A DNA stretch of 64,000 nucleotides from Isoetes taiwanensis (taxonomy: Eukaryota > Streptophyta > Lycopodiopsida > Isoetales > Isoetaceae), in contig JAJEKV010000005.1 in assembly GCA_021234155.1 (NCBI GenBank), forward strand, positions 25,557,584 to 25,621,583, in the 5' to 3' direction. Shown piece by piece: positions 56,518 through 64,000 of this stretch. The stretch's first letter is position 1. Each line of letters starts with the position of its first letter. The notes beneath the pieces are model-generated. The model was not told the origin of the DNA and made no database searches. It saw nothing but the letters and a program-made list of their open reading frames with translations. A program made the translations under genes and the position numbers.

Positions 56518-57659
56518 CTGAAAATTTTGATAATCAGCATCACATTTATCAATGCAAATTAAAAATTTAGAAGCTTCCTTTATGTTTAACCTTGCATTAA
56601 CGATTGTGGAATTAATCACAACCAGGAGGGGACGAATGTCCATTTCATCGATGCATACAAACACATGCACACCATGCTAAACACATGCTACCATCCTTCC
56701 TTATATCTAAGGGCATAATATATTCCTTGTCCGTTGCTTCTTCATCATCCTCTTCTTCTGTCTCATGCACATGACCATTCTCTTCATCAATTGAGCCCTA
56801 AGGAACAATACTCTGTTTCGGAATAATGGTCACAATATGAAGCTTCTCCACAAAATGATCAACAGAGAATAGTGAAGCATGCATCAGACAATATTACCGG
56901 TACTTCCACAACAGAGAAGATAGGAAGACTACGGGGCCATTTTGAAGCCTTGCAAAGGAACCAAAAACATGGAAGATGGAGGCTGCATTTAGAAAATCAA
57001 ATCAAGAATGGAAACAAAAATCTACTGGGTAAAAAAACCTGTGTACGCTGTGTATCGGATGAAGCCAGATTGAAAACAAACTACATTGTTCTACTATATT
57101 CTACTATGCTGTGCGAATAACCCCACAATGGACGAGCCTTTCGTATAGTTACCAATGCGACATCATGCCGTAGAATGATAGGTACCATACTTCCATCCGC
57201 AAATTACAGAAATCCTCATTCTTGTCGTAAGAACTGGTGGAATAACTTCCAACGCTACCGATGTAGATGCTAGAATTTCCATATGTTTTCTCCACCCTAT
57301 ATCAAATCTAACAACTCTGAGGCTCTCCATCTGCACAACAATCCCAGCTGGTTGCAACGTGGATGGCTTTCTACAATGCCAGGGACTCTTCATGCTCCAA
57401 ACTAGAGTGCTCTCCGTCTTTATTCGTCTTTATTCTCCTGAATGACCACAATATTCAGATTATTATGGCGAGTTTTCTACTCCGTAAGACTGAAGCAATG
57501 AATAAGAGAAGCGAACAAATCCAATTTCTTTAAGGAATACATTGTTCTTCTTGATAGAATCAATAACTTCGTCATATGTATCAAAATTAAAGAGGGGCGT
57601 GCATAGCTTTTATAACCTAGACAACTGCACCTGTTACAAACGATCCAATTCCATCCCCA

Positions 57660-59155
57660 GGGATCAATGTCACAGGTCTGGGTGGCCTGGGTGGCCTGGA
57701 CATGTATGTGATATTTCGGCATCCCGATCCAGACCCTAATTTATGGATCAGACATTTGTTAGCATTAGTGCTAATATATTAGCAGATGAGACTGGCAATG
57801 TGATCCATTGCACTGGGATTGGGGTCCTTACTTCTCTCATGAGCAAAGAGTTTTTTGCCAGAACGGATCCCCAAGCATTTGAAAATCATTCCAGAAGTGC
57901 TCATTCCGGAAGCTCATTCTTATCTGTCCATTTTGAAGTTCTTATCTGCCCATTCTTATCTGTTCTTCCCAGAGCAGAGCCATGGTCAGAGAAACCGGAT
58001 GGCTTTGATACCTAAAAAGGTCGAATGAAAAAACAACAAAATGGGATTTTCCTCTGTAACCTCTTAGAATGCCGAAAGACCACCGCTTTGATCATAACTG
58101 GAGTTGAGCCTCCGCATTTTGCCAGGGTGGGTCATAACTTCCCAAGGCGGCATATGAACAGTCTGGAATCAAGTTGCAGCAGCCTGGTTCTGCCTCGCCA
58201 TAACTTCCCCAACGCCAGCATAACTTCCCGAGACATGCTAGAAATTCCATTAATTTTTTTTACTGTCGATCAAACCCAACGATTTTAAGCCCATCCACAT
58301 GCACTGGGAGCAACGTGAACACTCTAGAATTGCTTCAAAGTCTCAACTTGTGTTTGTGCAATCGAATAACTTTGTCAGGAACCCTATCCATTTTTCCAGT
58401 AACTTCATATATATCAAAATTAAAGAATCTATGTCACAGGTCTGGGTGGCCTGGGCATGTAAGGGATATTTCGGCATTCCGATCCAAACCTTAATTTCAG
58501 ACATTTGTTGGAAATTCTGGCAAAACCCATTACTTTGTTAGGGCTAATATATTAGCAAGCAAGACTGGCAATGTGATCCATTGTACTGGGATCGATGTCC
58601 TTACTTCTCTCCTGAGCAAAGAGTTTTTTGCCATAACAGATCCCCAAGCATTTGAAAATCATTCCAGAAGTGCTCATTCTGGAAGCCCATTCTTATATGT
58701 CCATTTCGAAGTTCTTATTTGCCCATTCTTATCTGTTCTTCCCAGAGCAGAGCCATGGCCAAAGAAACCCGATGGCTTTGATACTTAAAAAGGTCGAATA
58801 AAAAAACAACAAAATGGGATTTTCCTCTGTAACCTCTTAGAATGCCGGAAGAGCACTGCTTTGATCATAACTAGAGTTGAGCCTCCGCATTTTGCCAGGG
58901 GTGGTCAAAACTTCCCAAGGCGGCATATGAGCAGTCTGGAATCAAGTTGCAGCAGCCTGGTTCTGCCTCGCCATAGCTTCTCTAATGCCGGCATAACTTC
59001 CCAAGACATGCTGGAATTTCCATTAATTTTTTTTACCATCGATCAAATCCAACGATTTTAAGCCCATCCACATGCACAAAATTATTATCTGGCAGCAACG
59101 TGGGCACTCTCTAGTAGAATTGCTTCAAAGTCTCAACTTGTGTTTGTGCAAACGT
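57660..59155 (+). repeat. ~773-bp tandem duplication upstream of VPS13
   Basis: Two units; for example 'actggcaatgtgatccattg' at 57,791 and 58,564, 'cttcccaaggcggcatatga' at 58,139 and 58,911, and 'gtcacaggtctgggtggcct' at 57,670 and 58,435. High identity with small indels. Parallel open frames in both units have no recognisable domain. The second unit ends about 590 bases before the VPS13 start. Confidence 0.9.
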
Positions 59156-59744
59156 GCCAAAAATAAAAAAGTAAAATGCATAAGTTTCCGCTCATCTAGG
59201 TACGAGGTACGCGTAGAATCCTTTATGAGGACCGCTAAACGATAGTCCTTTGTATACTTTGTATACATGACAACGTAATCACGTGCAAGCACAGGAAAGG
59301 AACAACGTATAAGTTGCATGACATCAAGGCACGCTATAACACCGATGCTTGCCTAAGTTAGAAATTCACTAAGACTTCTTAAGAATGAGTATGACCTATG
59401 TAAATCGAAACCTAGACCTAAGACGTCTTTCTTTCACCACGTAAATTTTCCACCGTGTCCTCGTACCTTTTCCATCGCTTTTCGAAGGATATTTTTTTCA
59501 AATACTTTAGCAATGGCATGAGTTTTCGTTCTACATATAAACCTAGAAAAAAGCACATACCGGTAGTCGGGTATCAAGAAATAGCACAACACGTGGAGAA
59601 AGCACGATTTGCCTCCCAATAGTCTATGGGAGGTGGAACTTTGCTTTAGCATATCACCATCCCGCCCAAATCATCTGGAAGGGCGCATTACCCCCGAGCT
59701 GGATTATTTCATGTGAATTATGCGTTTAAAGGCCCGCAAACATA
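59156..59744 (+). promoter_or_regulatory. presumed VPS13 promoter and 5' UTR region
   Basis: No other gene lies between the tandem duplication and the VPS13 start codon, so the promoter must be here or in the duplication. I see no clear TATA box close to the ATG. Confidence 0.35.
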
Positions 59745-62700
59745 ATGTTCGAAGCACATGTAAGATTCGATGTCAATGCTTTGTAAATTTTTGCTGGATT
59801 TGGCAGATGATTCGAAGCAACTGAGCTTTGAAGTCATTACGTGTGTGTTATTCCGTAGCTGATTCTTCATAACAGCAATATAAAATTCTGTCATTCGGCC
59901 TAAATTTAGGGAAAACACAATTTTGAAAACACAGCTGGAAGTACTGATTCTAAGACATTATATAACTTTGGTTTCAAGGAATAATCTGGCACAGTAGTTT
60001 TTCTAAGTCCGGCAGTTGTGATTCGTTCATCCAATAGAGCATTGATGTGTTATGGATAGGATTGGCCTCCTCTAGTAAGTGCTGAAAAATGATATATTTT
60101 TCTTACAGGCCTACCTATGGATTTGATTGATGCAAAAGAGCTGTTTAACTTAGTCACACAAATAAGTAACGTGATGCATGGGATGATTATATACTTGTAT
60201 TCTTTTCAAATACACAGTTTCTTTTGTTTCCAGGTATTGTATTTCTTGCGTCGATATTTAGGGCAGTATGTCAGGGAGCTCTCAACAGAGGCATTAAAAA
60301 TTAGCGTTTGGAAAGGTTTGCTTTGGGCCCAAATGTATCACTTTCAAATATGTAGATCTGTTGGTTGTTAACACATAATTAAGTTATGCCATGTACAGTG
60401 TGGTAACTTTATAAGCTATAAGATTCAAGGTTCTCCAATTTGTCACTTCTGTGCATGGATTGTCTTGATTGCAATTTTTTTCTGTTTGGTTGACTTGTTT
60501 AAGGAATACTCAAACGGGATATCGAGCTACTCATTTCTGCAAATTGAACAAGCCTATTGTCTATTTAAATTAAACACTAACATGTAGTTGAGGAACTAAC
60601 AAAAACTTATGGAGGTTTCAACTTCCTAAGATGTTATTAGTTCAATAGGATCCGTCATTATTACCAAAAGTTTCTGAAGACAAAGAGTATGTTCTTTTCA
60701 CATGTCATCGGATGTATTTCCATCTCTGTCATTATTAATGGTGAAGGTAAGAAAGCTTTGGTCATGGAAACACATGGGTATGTGGCCATCATATGCAGAG
60801 AAAGTGGATGTCTATCAGAACTTTTTTCAAGAAGTTATGTATTGGCTGGTTATGAGAACTTCTTGAAAGGGGTCATTCGAGTTATGCATCGGAAAGGTCA
60901 TCCGAGAATAAAACAATGAATGCAAAAGGGTATTGTTTGTACCAAATTTCCTGCAGCCGTCTCCTGCAGAATATAATTTATTTGTCTTTCTTTCTTTCAC
61001 TTGCATGAGTCCTTTTTCATGCTGTTCCACTAAGAATGACTTGGTCTTGTTAGTGTGCTTGCACAACTTTTCTTTCTGCTTACATGTATGTTAAATTAAG
61101 TCTAATTTATTTATTGAAACAGGTGATGTGGTGTTGAAGGATTTGCAGCTGAAAGCTGAAGCACTGAATGCCTTAAAATTGCCTATAACAGTGAAAGCAG
61201 GTTTTCTTGGTTCAGTCACCTTAAAGGTAAAAAATATAAATGCTGTAAACGTGTTGCATGCCGGCGTTTTTTATTACTATTGGATAGAGGGAAACAGTTT
61301 ACATTTCTGTTTGACAATCTTTAAGAGTCAGACTCATAGTACTTGTTAATGAGAAGGATGTAGTGCCTAAAATGCCTGTTTCTGGTAGGCATTCAATTGA
61401 TAAACTAGAACACGATGCTGGGAAATGCAATAATTTCAGTTGGGGGATCTATGCCATGTAGATTTAATTACAGTTCTTTTTTGCCGCTGTAATAGTGCTC
61501 AATCAGTAGCCTATTTTTGTTCTGATTCGTCACTTGATATACTCATATGGTGAATTGTCACAGGTTCCATGGAATCGGCTTGGGAAGGAGCCAGTAATTG
61601 TCATTCTTGATCGTGTTTTTGTCCTTGCAGAACCTGTTCAAGATGGCCAGTTATCCACGGTAGGCATTGCGTTATGCTGTTAGATACTTGTTGTCATTTG
61701 TGGTGTTAATTCATTTGTTATTCTTTTATCAGAAAGAAGAGAAAGAAAAATGGTTGGAAGCAAAGAGGCAGCAAATTGAGGTTTGGGCATTCTTTCGCTA
61801 GACTGTGTATTTTCTGCGGAATGTAGTTTGTGGTAATGGGGTTCTTTCTTTTCTGTTAAGGAGCTTGAAGTGGCAATGCTTGAAGCAAAAGATAAAGGCC
61901 CTCTTACACCAGAAAATGTACGTGTCCAACTTCTAAGCTATTGTATTTAGGTTAAAGCTATTGCATTCAGATACAGATTAAATATGTTCAATTAATTTAT
62001 TCCATCTCTCATTGTCAATAAGCAGTCCTCTTTTCCATCTCTTGTTTCTCCAGATTCCTGAGACAACATGGATAGGGTCTTTGATTGCAACTATTATAGG
62101 GAACTTGAAGATATCAGTAACCAATGTCCATATTCGCTATGAGGATGTAACAAGGTTGCTTTTTCATATTATATGGAAACCTGATTTTTTGTTGCCATTT
62201 TGTTGGAGAAGCTTTTACTTCTGGCATGGGATGGTTTAGTGCTAACAAAAAAGCACGTTTTGGTCCAGCAATCCAGGTCATCCATTTTGCTCTGGAGTGA
62301 CACTGCACAAACTCGCTGCTGTAACGACAGATGAGAGTGGAGCAGAGACATTTGTAACCAGTGGAGCCCTGGATAGACTTAGAAAGGTGCTTCAATAACT
62401 AAGATGTATTTTGTACTATACTGATGCTTCCATCTTTGCTCAATATTTTCTTGCTGGTTTCAGTCTCTGCAGTTGGAATGTCTCTCAGTGTATCACGACT
62501 CTGATACTGGACCTTGGGTGGTTGATAGGCAGTGGAAGGATATGACACCCCAGGAATGGAGTAAGGTCAGTATTTCCATTTGCTATCAAAGTGTGGACCA
62601 AAGTTTTGGTGAAGCTTATTTCTTGAAAATGGCAGATGTTTGAACCAAGCATCCAGCCTCCCGATGGTACTGCAATTACTATGGTCTATGATCACCAGTA

Positions 62701-64000
62701 CTTGCTACACCCCGTAAAAGGTGTGATGCGTTATCAGCGCTATGGCAAACGGGAGAAGCGAGAACCACATGTTCCTTTCCAGAAAGCCTCTATGGAGCTT
62801 GATGAAGTTTCTATTACTCTCTCTGAGGTATGTTTGAGCTTGAAGCAGCTTTTCCGGTGCATATTGTTTGTTCCAGTTTCACAATTCTGTAATGAACATA
62901 TACTGATCTCTGGTGGTGATATTGCCTTCTGCATCTCACCAGCTATAGTTCTGAAACATAGCTGTGCCCATTTGGTATCTTTGTAATCCATCTGTTGACA
63001 ATATAAATACCTTTATCAAGTAGTACCACATGAAAGCACCTAAGGCATTAGGTTTTGTGGCAGAATTTTATATAGTTATGTTAAGCAATCAGGAATACAA
63101 TAGCATGGCTTCTCTTTTAGTCTTCTTCTAGTCCAGATAATTGGGAATTGTTTCCTACAGGAGATACACGTGATCCTTTACTACATGTTTAAAATCTCGT
63201 CTACTACGGGTGGATAGTAGAAGTTTGCTTTTTGAAATTGGGTTAGATGTTTTTAGTGATAGACTGTTTCAATTTCTTTGGCGCTATCTAAAAGTTCTGC
63301 ATGTTCCCTGTTGTATAGACCCTATGGGTCTTCCGCTGACTAACTTCCTTTCTCCTGTGGCGGCGCGATGTTATACGTGAATCTCCATTTTGGTGGCCAC
63401 ACAAGAGGGACTTCTTTTGCTGGCCTTTGTTCCATGAAAAGCAATAGGTAGTACGATATGCTGATTTGCAAGTATAAGCATTGTAATGTATTCATGGTGG
63501 AAGAAAGATAAGAGAGTATGAGTTCCTTACAGGAACAACAGACTCTAGGGAACAGACTAACTACAGATAGGCATGACTATGGCTTATACCACACATAGAG
63601 TTCAACACATAGAGTAGACTCAACCATGGCTGGCAACATAATCTTGGACCAGATGCTGCTTTCCTTGTGAAATTGAACCTAAGTTCATGGGAACTTTTTT
63701 TGAAGCTTGAATAACCAAATGTTTCATCCATGAATGAAGACCATTCATAATCTGCATATCAGCAGCTAACCAAGGAAATTTTAATTGTATCTGTTCTTCA
63801 TGTTCATCACAGAATTACCTGTTTTGCTGATAAGAAATGCTCAGACTTTATATTATCATCCAAGCAAGAAAACTTCAAGGGCAAATAGTCGGTAGATTGA
63901 TCAACTGCTAACAATGCGGGAATAGCAGCTGGCTCGAGAACATTAGCCATAGAAGACACTTCTAATGGCTGTTTGTTGCCTCTTGAAATTTGATCTAGAT
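59745..64000 (+). CDS. VPS13: VPS13 intermembrane lipid-transfer protein, 5' part
   Basis: VPS13 proteins are long bridge-like carriers that move bulk phospholipid between membranes at contact sites. Ten exons are visible with GT-AG borders and consistent phase: 59,745-59,759; 60,234-60,315; 61,123-61,226; 61,564-61,659; 61,733-61,780; 61,861-61,917; 62,054-62,154; 62,269-62,386; 62,464-62,565; 62,636-62,827, giving 305 codons. The first coding exon is only MFEAH. Then VLYFLRRYLGQYVRELSTEA and WKGDVVLKDLQLKAEALNAL form the chorein N-terminus. Next come VPWNRLGKEPVIVILDRVFV, SLIATIIGNLKISVTNVHIR and the NPGHPF segment, SLQLECLSVYHDSDTGPW and FQKASMELDEVSITLSE. This matches plant VPS13. The next exon was not found up to 64,000, so intron 10 exceeds 1.1 kb and the gene continues outside the window. 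Confidence 0.95.

Overview
This is nuclear DNA of a land plant. The coding exons are split by short GT-AG introns, the conserved genes are plant-type, and most of the window is nested, decayed transposable elements: LTR retrotransposons with the initiator-Met-tRNA primer site TGGTATCAGAGC, a LINE, tRNA-derived SINE-like repeats, a PIF/Harbinger relic and a CACTA-like or DUF7869 DNA transposon. I lean towards a fern or another seed-free lineage because of the DUF7869 relics and the repeat load. That is an inference, and the sequence does not fix the species.

Only two genes look intact. The first (34,511-38,957, + strand, seven coding exons, 1,062 aa) is a UBE2O-type ubiquitin-conjugating enzyme of the plant UBC23/UBC24(PHO2) group. 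The second (from 59,745 to beyond the window end, + strand) is the 5' part of VPS13, a bridge-like lipid-transfer protein; ten exons and 305 codons are visible. A tandem pair of small 80-codon genes (13,153-13,395 and 13,824-14,066, - strand) shares protein, TATA box and leader and has no family I recognise.

Layout. 1-8.4 kb: gene-poor, with diverged minus-strand repeats, several local duplications and a (TA)n tract. 8.4-14.2 kb: a DNA transposon relic with palindromic subterminal motifs, a DUF8039-like exon, a broken DUF7869 transposase and the 80-aa gene pair. 14.3-24.9 kb: interspersed repeats, a second set of transposon ends, a gypsy gag relic, a SANT-domain remnant and a SINE. 27.5-29.9 kb: a 5'-truncated LINE ending in poly(A). 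31.3-33.0 kb: a fold-back element with arms of about 0.8 kb. 34-39 kb: the E2 gene. 40.5-55.5 kb: nested retrotransposons plus a Harbinger transposase relic. 55.9-59.2 kb: a GT8 glycosyltransferase remnant and a 0.77-kb tandem duplication. 59.7-64 kb: VPS13.

The most striking object is at 51,589-52,578. Just behind a 5' LTR and primer-binding site, and ahead of a gag-type reading frame, lies a frame whose C-terminal part is a histone H3 histone fold. It is in the same frame as a glutamine-rich N-terminal region and separated from it by one TAG codon. This suggests a retrotransposon lineage that captured a histone H3. Nearly all early stops in this element are TAG, as expected if CAG codons decayed by methyl-cytosine deamination.
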